Shown here: positions 1-9,196 of the stretch, piece by piece
Numbering within the stretch: the stretch's first letter is position 1
Layout: every line of letters starts with the position of its first letter
Source: Pigmentiphaga sp.
Lineage (GTDB): Bacteria; Pseudomonadota; Gammaproteobacteria; Burkholderiales; Burkholderiaceae_B
Assembly: GCA_023228945.1 (NCBI GenBank)
Contig: JALOAI010000005.1
Coordinates: 124,001-188,000, forward strand
Length of the DNA: 64,000 nucleotides
Direction of reading: 5' to 3'
Translations under genes and position numbers: made by a program
The notes under the pieces: generated by a model
Seen by the model: only the letters and a program-made list of their open reading frames with translations
Database searches by the model: none
Told to the model about the DNA's origin: nothing

Positions 1-128
1 GAGGGCGTCGCACAACCTGATCCAACCGAATTCCGGTTCGGAGTCACTGAAAAATCGGGGCAGGTTAGCGCTCAGTCCAGAAGATTAAAACCCCTGATCA
101 GTCGCTTCAAACCTTGTGCGACACCCTC
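1..128. repeat. Short element bounded by 15-bp imperfect inverted repeats
   Basis: The window opens with GAGGGCGTCGCACAA (1-15), and the reverse complement with one mismatch, TTGTGCGACACCCTC, ends at 128. The 98 bp between them carry no convincing ORF. Inverted ends that begin GAGGGTGTCGCA resemble insertion-sequence termini, so this may be a small non-autonomous element or a solo remnant. The left side lies at the window edge, so a target-site duplication cannot be checked. Confidence 0.35.
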
Positions 129-567
129 GAAGGCCGGAGCTCTTCACCGCCGCCCGAGCACGGGCCTTGTTGAAGGGGGGGCGTGCTTGCCGCGGCGCCG
201 GCGGTGGCCAGGGTGAAGCCGCAGTCCAATCAGTTCCGGAGGTTCGGAAAGTGGCCGACGCAGGCGTTGTAAACATTCCTTGCCTGGGTCGGTGGCCGGA
301 TCGCTGGCAGAAAAATGCTGCTTCACAACATGGTTTTTTTCACAGAAAGAATTTTTATTTCACAATACAAAATGAAATTCATAACTATTTGATTATCAAT
401 AATAAAATTTTTAGTCTTATATAAGATATAAGCCTTGAGTGCGTTGCAGCAGACGCCTAGACTATTCCTAACCGGAATCGCATCACAAACACCTCCGATC
501 GGCCTGCGGCCAGCCGCCGGAAGCGGTTCCAACGGGTTTCTTCATCCTTTATTTATTAGGAATAATC
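129..567 (+). promoter_or_regulatory. AT-rich leader of aceA; no gene seen
   Basis: This 439-bp stretch has no credible CDS. Positions 320-435 are strikingly AT-rich against the GC-rich background, as expected of a promoter region. They contain an odd 11-bp palindrome TTGATTATCAA (389-399) that could be a regulator half-site pair. I could not place a -35/-10 pair with confidence. The aceA ribosome-binding site AGGAA lies at 558-562. Confidence 0.45.
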
Positions 568-1881
<1,314 letters not shown>

Positions 1882-1905
1882 GTCGGCGGGCGGGGGCGCT
1901 TACCG

Positions 1906-2202
1906 CGCTACCCCCCGGTCGCTTTGCGACTTCCTCCCCGAGGGAGGATTCGCACTTGGGGCGGCTCGGCGCGCTGGATGGACTACCCTCCGGTCGCTTT
2001 GCGACTTCCTCCTCGAGGGAGGATTCGCGCTTGAGGCGGCTCGGCGCGCTGGATGGACCACCCTCCGGTCGCTTCGCGACTTCCTCCCCGAGGGAGGATT
2101 CGCGCTTGAGGCGGCTCGGCGCGCTGGATGGACTACCCTCCGGTCGCTTCGCGACTTCCTCCCCGGGGGAGGATTCGCGCTTGAGGCGGCTCGGCGCGCT
2201 CA
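1906..2202. repeat. Four tandem copies of a 75-bp unit
   Basis: Units start at about 1906, 1981, 2056 and 2131, with exactly 75-bp spacing measured from the shared CCCTCCGGTCGCTT segment. Each unit holds two small perfect hairpins: GTCGC-TTT or TTC-GCGAC, and CCTCCCCGAGGGAGG or a close variant. Because 75 is a multiple of three, the minus strand stays open and encodes a 25-residue repeat, but I see no reason to call it a gene. The array lies between the converging ends of aceA and the LysR gene, where it may act as a transcription stop. Its last bases touch the LysR stop region. Confidence 0.9.
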
Positions 2203-3120
2203 TGCATCCTGGCGCCGGCCCTGCCAATAGGCGGGGTCGGCATAATGTTCCCTCAAGTAGTCGATGAAGCGCCGCACGCGCGCGGGCAGGTGCTGGCGCT
2301 GGGGAAACACGACGTGGATGCCATTGGGCGGAGCCGCATGATCGTCCAGGACCGACACCAACCGGCCCGCGGCCAACTCGGCATGCACCTCCCACCACGA
2401 ACGCCAGGCCAGCCCGCGGCCTGCCAAAACCCAATCGAGCAGCACGGCGCCGTCGTTGCAGCTCAGGTCGCCTTGCACACGCTGGATGACCAGTTGCCCA
2501 TCCTGCCGGAACAGCCAGCCGCGATATTGGCTGCTATCGGCGATCAGGGTGAGACAGTTGTGCCGCAGCAGCTCGGCCGGGGTGCGGGGGGTGCCCTGGC
2601 GCTCCAGGTAGACGGGAGCGGCAACCACCAGCCGGCGGTTGTCGGCCAGACGCACGCCAACCAGGCTGGAGTCGGCGAGTTCGCCGATGCGTACCGCGCA
2701 GTCGTGCTGGCCGCGAGTGAGATCGACGAGATCATCGGTGAGATCCAGGCTGATGCTCAGGCGGGGATGGCGTTCAAGCAGGCCCGGCAGCAAGGGAGCG
2801 ACGTGGCGGCGCCCGAAGCCGGCGGGGGCGGTGAGCCGCAGTTGTCCGCCGAGATCAGCGGTGCCGGCGCTGACCCGGGTTTCCGCGTCGTCGAGGGCGC
2901 GCAGGATCTCTTCGGCTTCCGGCAGAAAGGCCTGACCTTCGAGAGTGAGCGTCAGGCGCCGCGTACTGCGTACGAGCAGTCGTACGCCCAGCCGCGCTTC
3001 GAGCGCGTCGAGGCGGCGCCCAATCAGGGCGGGGGTGAGGTTGGCGGTCCGCGCCGCGGCGGACAGGCTGCCGAGCCGCGCCACACTCACAAAGGTTTGC
3101 AACTGCTGAAAACGAGCCAC
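2200..3120 (-). CDS. LysR-family transcriptional regulator of the glyoxylate locus
   Basis: A 306-residue LysR-type regulator. An N-terminal winged helix-turn-helix (about residues 4-62, with the SLSAAARTANLTPALIGRRL pattern) is followed by a periplasmic-binding-protein-like effector domain. The length is typical. The start is a GTG at 3120; the product then begins with the usual alignment of the helix-turn-helix. The ribosome-binding site is poor. The gene is divergent from malate synthase, with a 258-bp shared upstream region that contains a palindrome (3165-3178). LysR regulators usually control the divergent neighbour, so malate synthase, and perhaps aceA, is the likely target. The effector is unknown. 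The family is certain and the target is inferred. Confidence 0.88.
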   Translation of the reverse strand: MARFQQLQTFVSVARLGSLSAAARTANLTPALIGRRLDALEARLGVRLLVRSTRRLTLTLEGQAFLPEAEEILRALDDAETRVSAGTADLGGQLRLTAPAGFGRRHVAPLLPGLLERHPRLSISLDLTDDLVDLTRGQHDCAVRIGELADSSLVGVRLADNRRLVVAAPVYLERQGTPRTPAELLRHNCLTLIADSSQYRGWLFRQDGQLVIQRVQGDLSCNDGAVLLDWVLAGRGLAWRSWWEVHAELAAGRLVSVLDDHAAPPNGIHVVFPQRQHLPARVRRFIDYLREHYADPAYWQGRRQDA

Positions 3121-3164
3121 CTTATATTAATCGTAAAAGATGTAGAGACTAAAAGCCTATTTAT

Positions 3165-3178
3165 ATACTAAAAAGTAT
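3165..3178. promoter_or_regulatory. Candidate LysR-type operator between the regulator and malate synthase
   Basis: The perfect inverted repeat ATACT-AAAA-AGTAT sits in an AT-rich patch (about 3120-3190) of the 258-bp divergent intergenic region. ATAC-N6-GTAT is close to the dyads bound by LysR proteins. Possible -10 hexamers such as TATACT and TAATAC overlap it. The remainder of the intergenic region (3190-3378) is GC-rich and shows nothing I can name apart from the malate synthase ribosome-binding site. Confidence 0.4.
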
Positions 3179-3378
3179 CTAATACACTATCGTCCATAGA
3201 GTCGCCCGCCGACGCGGCGAACATCAGCTCGTCGTGCCAGAGCCGTCACCTTGCGAGGGGGCTCTTGCGCGCCGGCAGTCCGCCCCGAGCCGCAGCGCCC
3301 CACGCACGAAGCCGGGGCTTCCGGCGCGAGCGGCGGTTCGCGCACCGCTTTTCTTGCTTTCGTTCAGGAGTACTGACC

Positions 3379-4962
3379 ATGTCTTTATCCTTGCCCCAAG
3401 GCCTGGAAATCCAGGCCCCCGTGTCCGCCGAGTTCGCTACCGTGCTGACGGCCGATGCGCTGGAGCTGGTCGCCAAGCTGCACCGCCAGTTCGAGCCGCG
3501 CCGTCAAGAGCTCCTCGCCGCCCGCACCGCGCGCGCGGCACGTCTCGATGCCGGCGAGCGCCCCGACTTCCTGGCCGAAACCCGCTCCGTGCGCGAAGGC
3601 GATTGGACCATCGCCCCCTTGCCCGCCGATCTGCAATGCCGCCGCGTGGAAATCACCGGTCCGGTGGATCGCAAGATGGTCATCAACGCCCTCAACTCGG
3701 GCGCCGACAGCTACATGACCGACTTCGAGGATGCCAACACGCCCAACTGGGATAACCAGATCCAGGGCCAGATCAACCTGCGCGACGCCATCCGCCGCAC
3801 CATCCGCCTCGAGCAAAACGGCAAGGTCTACGAACTCAACGACAAAGTGGCCACGCTGGTGGTGCGCCCGCGCGGCTGGCATCTCGCCGAAAAGCACGTC
3901 ACGGTCGATGGCCAGCGCGTCTCGGGCGGCATCTTCGATTTCGCGCTGTTCATGTTCCATAACGCCAAGGAACTGCTCGCGCGCGGCTCGGGGCCGTACT
4001 TCTATCTGCCCAAAATGGAGAACCACCTCGAAGCCCGCCTCTGGAACGACATCTTCGTCGCCACCCAAGACGCCCTGGGCATTCCGCAAGGCACGGTCAA
4101 GGCCACCGTGCTGATCGAAACCATCCTCGCCGCCTTCGAGATGGACGAAATCCTCTACGAGCTGCGCGAGCACAGCGCCGGCCTCAACGCCGGCCGCTGG
4201 GACTACATCTTCAGCTGCATCAAGAAGTTCAAGCTCGATCGCGACTTCTGTCTGGCCGACCGTGGCAAGGTCACCATGACCTCCCCCTTCATGCGCGCCT
4301 ATGCCTTGCTGCTGCTCAAAACCTGCCACCGGCGCCAGGCGCCGGCGATCGGCGGCATGAGCGCGCTGATCCCGATCAAGAACGATCCCGTCAAGAACGA
4401 CGCCGCCATGGCCGGCATCCGCGCCGACAAACGGCGCGACGCCACCGACGGCTACGATGGCGGCTGGGTGGCGCACCCCGGCCTGGTGGAAGCCGCGATG
4501 GAGGAGTTCGTGGCGGTGCTGGGCGAACGGCCCAACCAGATCGGCAAGCAGCGGCCCGACGTGAACGTGACGGCGGCCGACCTGCTGGAGTTCTCGCCGC
4601 AGGGCCCGATCACCGAAGAGGGCCTGCGCATGAACATCAACGTCGGCATCCACTACCTTGGTTCCTGGCTCGACGGCAACGGCGCCGTACCCATCCACAA
4701 CCTGATGGAAGACGCCGCCACCGCCGAAATCTCGCGCTCGCAGGTGTGGCAATGGATTCGTTCCGACAAAGGCCGCTTCGAGGATGGCAGCAAGATCACC
4801 GCTGAACTCGTGCGCAGCCTGATTCCCGAGGAACTGGCCAAGGTCAAGGCGGTGGCGGGCAACAGCGCGTCCTACGATCGCGCCGCCGAGATCTTCGAGC
4901 AGATGAGCACCCAGGAAGCCTTTGCGGAGTTCCTGACGCTGCCGCTGTACGAGGAGATCTAA
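3379..4962 (+). CDS. aceB: Malate synthase A
   Basis: Condenses glyoxylate with acetyl-CoA to give malate, completing the glyoxylate shunt. The 527-residue length matches the A-type enzyme of about 530 residues rather than the 720-residue G type. Visible family signatures include ITGPVDRKMVINALNSGA, FEDANTPNW, the VVRPRGWH segment (161-168) that carries an active-site arginine in the family, and a C-terminal NINVGIHYLGSWL segment. The start ATG at 3379 was chosen because AGGAG lies 8 nt upstream and the product begins MSLSLPQ; the upstream in-frame extension is poor coding sequence. The divergent LysR gene probably regulates it. Confidence 0.95.
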   Translation: MSLSLPQGLEIQAPVSAEFATVLTADALELVAKLHRQFEPRRQELLAARTARAARLDAGERPDFLAETRSVREGDWTIAPLPADLQCRRVEITGPVDRKMVINALNSGADSYMTDFEDANTPNWDNQIQGQINLRDAIRRTIRLEQNGKVYELNDKVATLVVRPRGWHLAEKHVTVDGQRVSGGIFDFALFMFHNAKELLARGSGPYFYLPKMENHLEARLWNDIFVATQDALGIPQGTVKATVLIETILAAFEMDEILYELREHSAGLNAGRWDYIFSCIKKFKLDRDFCLADRGKVTMTSPFMRAYALLLLKTCHRRQAPAIGGMSALIPIKNDPVKNDAAMAGIRADKRRDATDGYDGGWVAHPGLVEAAMEEFVAVLGERPNQIGKQRPDVNVTAADLLEFSPQGPITEEGLRMNINVGIHYLGSWLDGNGAVPIHNLMEDAATAEISRSQVWQWIRSDKGRFEDGSKITAELVRSLIPEELAKVKAVAGNSASYDRAAEIFEQMSTQEAFAEFLTLPLYEEI

Positions 4963-5005
4963 GCCTCCCGCCAACGGTCATGGCGGCTGCCGCCGCCCCT
5001 GACGA

Positions 5006-5025
5006 TGAAAGAGCCCTCTCTTTCA
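5006..5025. terminator. Hairpin downstream of malate synthase
   Basis: A perfect 8-bp stem TGAAAGAG-CCCT-CTCTTTCA lies 44 bp after the malate synthase stop. No T-run follows, so a role as terminator is only possible. It could also be a leader element of the downstream permease remnant. Confidence 0.3.
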
Positions 5026-5091
5026 CGTTAACGGGCGCGGTTGCATCAAAATGTTATGCTCGAAGCCTTTCTCCCACGGGGAGGAGGTACG

Positions 5092-5358
5092 ATGGAAGCG
5101 CGCAAAGTCAGTGTCATCCGGCAGATGCTGGCCCGCAAATCCGTTGCCCAGATACAGCAGGAGGCCGCGAGCAGCGAGCTCAAGCGCACCCTGGGCAAAT
5201 GGAACCTGCTGTTCCTCGGCGTCGGTTGCATCATCGGCGCCGGCATCTTCGTCCGAACCGGTCACGCCGCGGCGCTGCACGCCGGGCCGGCCATGCTGCT
5301 GTCGTTCCTGGTGGCGGCCATCGTGTGCGCCTTTGCCGGCCTGTGCTATGCCGAGTGA
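5092..5358 (+). pseudogene. N-terminal remnant of an APC-family amino acid permease
   Basis: The 88-residue product looks like the first part of an amino acid permease of the cationic amino acid transporter type. It has a soluble start, then the family's first transmembrane motif (NLLFLGVGCIIGAGIFVRTG) and a second transmembrane segment ending AGLCYAE. In full-length relatives this segment continues for several hundred residues, but here a TGA follows at once and the rest is missing. A strong GGAGGAGG ribosome-binding site is intact. The downstream sequence runs straight into the 3' end of the opposite-strand GTPase gene, which suggests a deletion removed about four fifths of the permease. 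It is probably non-functional. Confidence 0.75.
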
Positions 5359-5387
5359 AGCTGGCATAGACGGGACACGCCAAGCGT

Positions 5388-6800
5388 TCAGGCCGGCGGC
5401 TCGCCCGGGATGAGCGGCGTCGCCGGCTCCGGTACATCATCGAGTTCCGCCGCCAGTTGCGCGATCAGCGCCTGGCGCCGCCGCGAATCCTCGAAGCCGG
5501 AGTCCAGGCGGCTCCAATGCGGTTTGCCCCGGGCCTCGCGCAAGGCGTCGGGCAGGCGGCCTTTGCGCAGCGTGGCCTCGAGCGCATCGCCGGCCTCGAG
5601 CCGCACCCGCCGCTGTGCCGCATGGCCGCGTTCTTCCAGCGCTTGCAGCAGCCTGCGCAGGCGCAGGGCAAGCACGCCGAGGACGGTGTCGTCCAGGGTG
5701 ATCTCCTGCCAGCCGCGCACGCGGCCGAGCAGGCGCTGGCCGAAGCTTTCAGCGGTTTGCCACAGGCCGCCCACCGTTGCGCCCACGACCGTGCCGATGC
5801 CCAGGCTGAGGCCGCCGGTGAATAAATCCACGGCGGCGCCCGCGGCGGCGCCCGAAGCCACGCCGACGCCCAATTGCATGCCCATTTCCTTGACGACTTC
5901 GGGATGGAACAGGTCGAGGTCCAGTCGTGGCGCGCTGGCGGGCAGATCGGTGCGCTCCACCGTGTCGGGATCGAAGCCATAGAGGGCGAGAAGTTCGGCA
6001 ATCGCGGCGGCCTCGTGCCGCCGGACCTGGGCGCGCAGCTCGGCGGCGACGGCGTCGACTCGTTCGCGTGGCGCGCCGCGGCGCAGGGCGGCAACGTCGA
6101 CCAGCAGGTTGGCGACCAGGGTCAGCGCGGTGGCGTGGCGCAGTTGGCGTTGCTCCCGGCGATCGTCGGCCAAGCGGGCGAGCAGTTCGGCGCGGCTTTC
6201 GAGCAGGATGGCAAGGCGGTCGTACAACTGTTGCTCGCCGTCCAGTGCCGGGGCGACGCTATCGAATTCGACCACCACGTGCAGTCCCAGGCGAGAGAGC
6301 GCCTGGCGCCAGTCGGCCGCCCGATGGGCTGGCTGGGCGACGAAGTTCAGCACGGGCAGCAGCGGTTTACCGCACAGGTTGAGGATCTCCAGCTCGTCGC
6401 GATACTTGCCCAGAACGGCCTCGCGAGCGTCGATCACGTAAAGGGCGGCGTCGCTCTGCCGCAGCTGGCGCAGCACCTTGGCTTCTTGTTCATAATCGCC
6501 GGCGGCGGCCGGGCTCGCCAGCAGGCGGTCGATCTGATCCGGCCCATCGCGCCGGCCGTGGTGCAGCTGCAGATGTTCGAGATAGTCCAGCAAATGACCG
6601 GCGCTTTCCAGGCCGGGCGTGTCGTAGAGGGCGACCAGCGGCGAGCCATCCACCTGCAGTGCGGCGCCTTCCACATGGCGGGTCGTGCTTGGCCGGTCGG
6701 CCACCTCGCCGAAATGCGGATCACGCGTCAGCGTGCGCAGCAGCGAGGTTTTGCCGGTATTGGTATGGCCGACAACGGCCAGTCGCAAGGGTTCAGTCAT
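5388..6800 (-). CDS. GTP-binding protein with a C-terminal DUF3482 domain
   Basis: A 470-residue protein with an N-terminal G domain. The P-loop GHTNTGKT is at residues 11-18, a DTPG motif follows, and the usual NKxD base-recognition motif is replaced by a sequence around VLNFVAQ, so nucleotide specificity may be relaxed. The C-terminal half contains a Gly/Ala-rich stretch (VASGAAAGAAVDLFTGGLSL and following) that could insert in or lie on a membrane, typical of DUF3482. The ATG at 6800 overlaps the end of the upstream DUF2868 gene by 8 bp, so the two are translationally coupled and probably act together at the inner membrane. The cellular role is not known to me. Confidence 0.85.
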   Translation of the reverse strand: MTEPLRLAVVGHTNTGKTSLLRTLTRDPHFGEVADRPSTTRHVEGAALQVDGSPLVALYDTPGLESAGHLLDYLEHLQLHHGRRDGPDQIDRLLASPAAAGDYEQEAKVLRQLRQSDAALYVIDAREAVLGKYRDELEILNLCGKPLLPVLNFVAQPAHRAADWRQALSRLGLHVVVEFDSVAPALDGEQQLYDRLAILLESRAELLARLADDRREQRQLRHATALTLVANLLVDVAALRRGAPRERVDAVAAELRAQVRRHEAAAIAELLALYGFDPDTVERTDLPASAPRLDLDLFHPEVVKEMGMQLGVGVASGAAAGAAVDLFTGGLSLGIGTVVGATVGGLWQTAESFGQRLLGRVRGWQEITLDDTVLGVLALRLRRLLQALEERGHAAQRRVRLEAGDALEATLRKGRLPDALREARGKPHWSRLDSGFEDSRRRQALIAQLAAELDDVPEPATPLIPGEPPA

Positions 6801-8265
6801 GGCCGGCCTCCGGTGGTTCCGTGCCGTCCAGCAAGCGGATCTCGTGGGGTAGTGCCAGCCCCGCGGCGGCGAGACTGTCGCGCCAGACTTGCAGCCGGGG
6901 CGCATCGGGGGCCGGAGTGTACAGGCGCAATCGTGCGTCTGGAACCCGGTCGCGCAGTTCATGCAGCGTGGCGAGGGTTCCTCGATCCGGCGTCTGCCGG
7001 GCGTCGAGCGCGATCAGGAGCTCGGCCGGTGGGTGCGAGGCGTAGTGGGCCAAGAGACGATTGCGTGGGGTGCGATCGGTGAGGTTGCCCGCGTCCATCG
7101 TCGGCGCCGCGAGATCGGCCGGCGGCCAAATGATGTCGTCGGGGAGGTCCAGCGCCAGGACTTGGCGGGTACCCGCGGCCTGGCTCCAGCGTTCCTGTGA
7201 TGCCGGAGTCGAAGCGGCGGGCGGCCAGGAGGGCTGGGCAGGCGCCGGATCGGCGACGCCAAGCGGCGCGACGTCGTCGCGCAGGCGGGCGACTTGCACG
7301 GCCAGCCCCGGCGAGCCCCAATCGGGTACCAGCCGGCGCCGGCGCGACAATACCCAGGCCAGGCAGGCGCCGCCGGCCAGCAGGCGCGGCAGGATGCCCC
7401 AGACCAGAATGCAGCCCAGCAGCCAGCGCGACCAGAGCGCTTGCTCGGTGCTGCTCAGCGATTGCTGAGTGGTGGTGCGGGCGACAAGCTCGGCATCGGG
7501 CAGCGGAAAGCCCAGCCAGGCCGGCAGCGCACCCAGGCCATGAGCCAAACCGACGAAGGCTTCGGGCGAGAGCAGGGTGGTTTCCCAGGTGAAGCCATAG
7601 CGGCGGGTGGCGAACAGCACCAGCAGCGTCAAGAGCGCGCTGGTCAGCGCCAGCAGCCACCAGCCATGGCTGGCCAGGCCGCCAAGCGCGCGCCAAAGGC
7701 CGGCGCGTTGCAGCAGCCCCGACGCGGCCCGCGGCAACCAGAGACGAGCTTGTTCCGCCGGTGTGGCGGCCTCGGGAGCGGCACGGGGCCACGGCGCCTG
7801 GCCAGAGCCCAGGCGGCTGGCCAGGCCCAGCGCCAGCCGAGCCGGCACGCTGCCGAGGTGGCGGCCCCAAGGCAGCGTTGCCAGCCAGAGCAGCAAGGTG
7901 AGCCACGACAGCCCCAGCAGGCCGAAGATGGCCCAGAACAGGTTGATCGGCGTGCTGCCGTCGCCCACGGCCGTGCTGGCAGCGAAGATGCCGGAGAGCA
8001 GGGCCGCCAGCGCCAGCAGCAACAGCCCCGCAAGGCCGCCACGCCGCCAGCGCCGCGCCGCCGCGGGCAGGCCCAGGCGGTCGGCCAGCGCCAGGTTGCG
8101 GCCGGCCGCCCGTTCGTAGGCGGGCCCCCGAGGCAGCGTTCGCACCACTTCGCCGTCGTCGCATGGGCCGTGGCGTTCTTCGAACAGCCGCACCGTCTCG
8201 ATCATCCAGGCGGTGAATCCCGACGAACGGGGGGGCGGCGGCGACGTCTCGATCATGGGCGGCAT
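6793..8265 (-). CDS. DUF2868 family membrane protein
   Basis: A 490-residue product with several hydrophobic helices (a pair at roughly residues 65-125, further ones in the middle), separated by Arg-rich loops, and a soluble C-terminal part. It matches the DUF2868 pattern, which is regularly found next to DUF3482 GTPases. I chose the ATG at 8265 (MPPMIETS); a second ATG at 8256 is equally possible, and neither has a good ribosome-binding site. The TGA at 6793 lies inside the start of the GTPase gene, so this is the first gene of a two-gene operon. The biochemical function is unknown; it is likely the membrane partner of the GTPase. Confidence 0.8.
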   Translation of the reverse strand: MPPMIETSPPPPRSSGFTAWMIETVRLFEERHGPCDDGEVVRTLPRGPAYERAAGRNLALADRLGLPAAARRWRRGGLAGLLLLALAALLSGIFAASTAVGDGSTPINLFWAIFGLLGLSWLTLLLWLATLPWGRHLGSVPARLALGLASRLGSGQAPWPRAAPEAATPAEQARLWLPRAASGLLQRAGLWRALGGLASHGWWLLALTSALLTLLVLFATRRYGFTWETTLLSPEAFVGLAHGLGALPAWLGFPLPDAELVARTTTQQSLSSTEQALWSRWLLGCILVWGILPRLLAGGACLAWVLSRRRRLVPDWGSPGLAVQVARLRDDVAPLGVADPAPAQPSWPPAASTPASQERWSQAAGTRQVLALDLPDDIIWPPADLAAPTMDAGNLTDRTPRNRLLAHYASHPPAELLIALDARQTPDRGTLATLHELRDRVPDARLRLYTPAPDAPRLQVWRDSLAAAGLALPHEIRLLDGTEPPEAGHD

Positions 8266-8452
8266 CAAGGGGAGCGGGCAGGCGCCATTATGGCATCGCG
8301 CGCACGGGCCGCTTTCGCCGGCGGCGGCGGGCGGAAAGCGCGGCTGGCATTCCGTGCGGCATGGCGCGCGTGCCGCTCCCGCCAGGACGATCCCGTATGA
8401 TGCGGGCTGTAGGCTGGCGGGCGTTCCGCCGCCAACCTTGCCGGAAGACGCC

Positions 8453-9196
8453 ATGGCCGTTCGCAATCGCCGTCCGATCCCGATCCTGATGTACCACCAG
8501 ATCGATGCGCCGCCACCGCGCGGCACGCCGTTTCGCGGGCTGACGGTGGCGCCGCAGGTGTTCGCCCGCCATATGCGCTGGTTGCGCGCCCTGGGTTATC
8601 GCGGCCTGTCGATGCGGGACCTGCGACCCTATCTGGCCGGAGAGCGCCAGGGCCGCGTGGTGGGCATCACCTTCGACGACGGTTTTGCCAGCGCCCAGCG
8701 GCATGTCTTGCCGATCCTGCGCGAAACCGGTTTCACCGCCACCAATTACCTGGTGGCCGGGCATGCCGGCCAAACCAATTTCTGGGATGCCGCCAACGGC
8801 GTGCCCCCCATGGCGCTGATGACGGAAGCGCAGATCGCCGAATGGGCGGCGGCCGGCCACGAGGTGGGTTCGCACACCATGGATCATGCCGATCTGTCCA
8901 CGCTGGAGCCGGACGCAGCCCGCGAACAGATCGCGACATCCCGCCAACGGCTGGAGGCCCTGACCGGCGAGCGGGTGACGGCATTCTGTTATCCCTACGG
9001 CCATTTCAAGCCGGAACATGCCGAGATGGCGCGCGAAGCGGGCTATCTCGACGCCACCACCACGGCGCGCGGCCGGGTGCATGCGGGTGCCGACCCCTGG
9101 CGCCTGCCCCGCGTTCCGGTGGTGCGCTCCACCCACTTTCTGGCGCTGCTGCAGAAACTGGCCACCCCTTACGAAGACCGGCGGAGCGGGCGATGA
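8453..9196 (+). CDS. Polysaccharide deacetylase (NodB-type)
   Basis: A 247-residue carbohydrate esterase family 4 protein. Family motifs are visible: an N-terminal PILMYHQI strand, the TFDDG motif containing the catalytic base and metal-binding Asp, and the HTMDHADL motif giving the two zinc-ligand His residues, followed by FCYPYG. There is no clear signal peptide, so a cytoplasmic or membrane-associated place of action is possible. It is coupled to the following glycosyltransferase by a 4-bp ATGA overlap. The pair probably modifies a surface glycan or glycolipid; the substrate cannot be read from the sequence. The start ATG at 8453 precedes MAVRNRRPIP. Confidence 0.88.
   Translation: MAVRNRRPIPILMYHQIDAPPPRGTPFRGLTVAPQVFARHMRWLRALGYRGLSMRDLRPYLAGERQGRVVGITFDDGFASAQRHVLPILRETGFTATNYLVAGHAGQTNFWDAANGVPPMALMTEAQIAEWAAAGHEVGSHTMDHADLSTLEPDAAREQIATSRQRLEALTGERVTAFCYPYGHFKPEHAEMAREAGYLDATTTARGRVHAGADPWRLPRVPVVRSTHFLALLQKLATPYEDRRSGR

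Noticed and set aside
1906..2202. CRISPR array
   Set aside because: The units are adjacent 75-bp tandem copies with no unique spacers, and no cas genes are present in the window.
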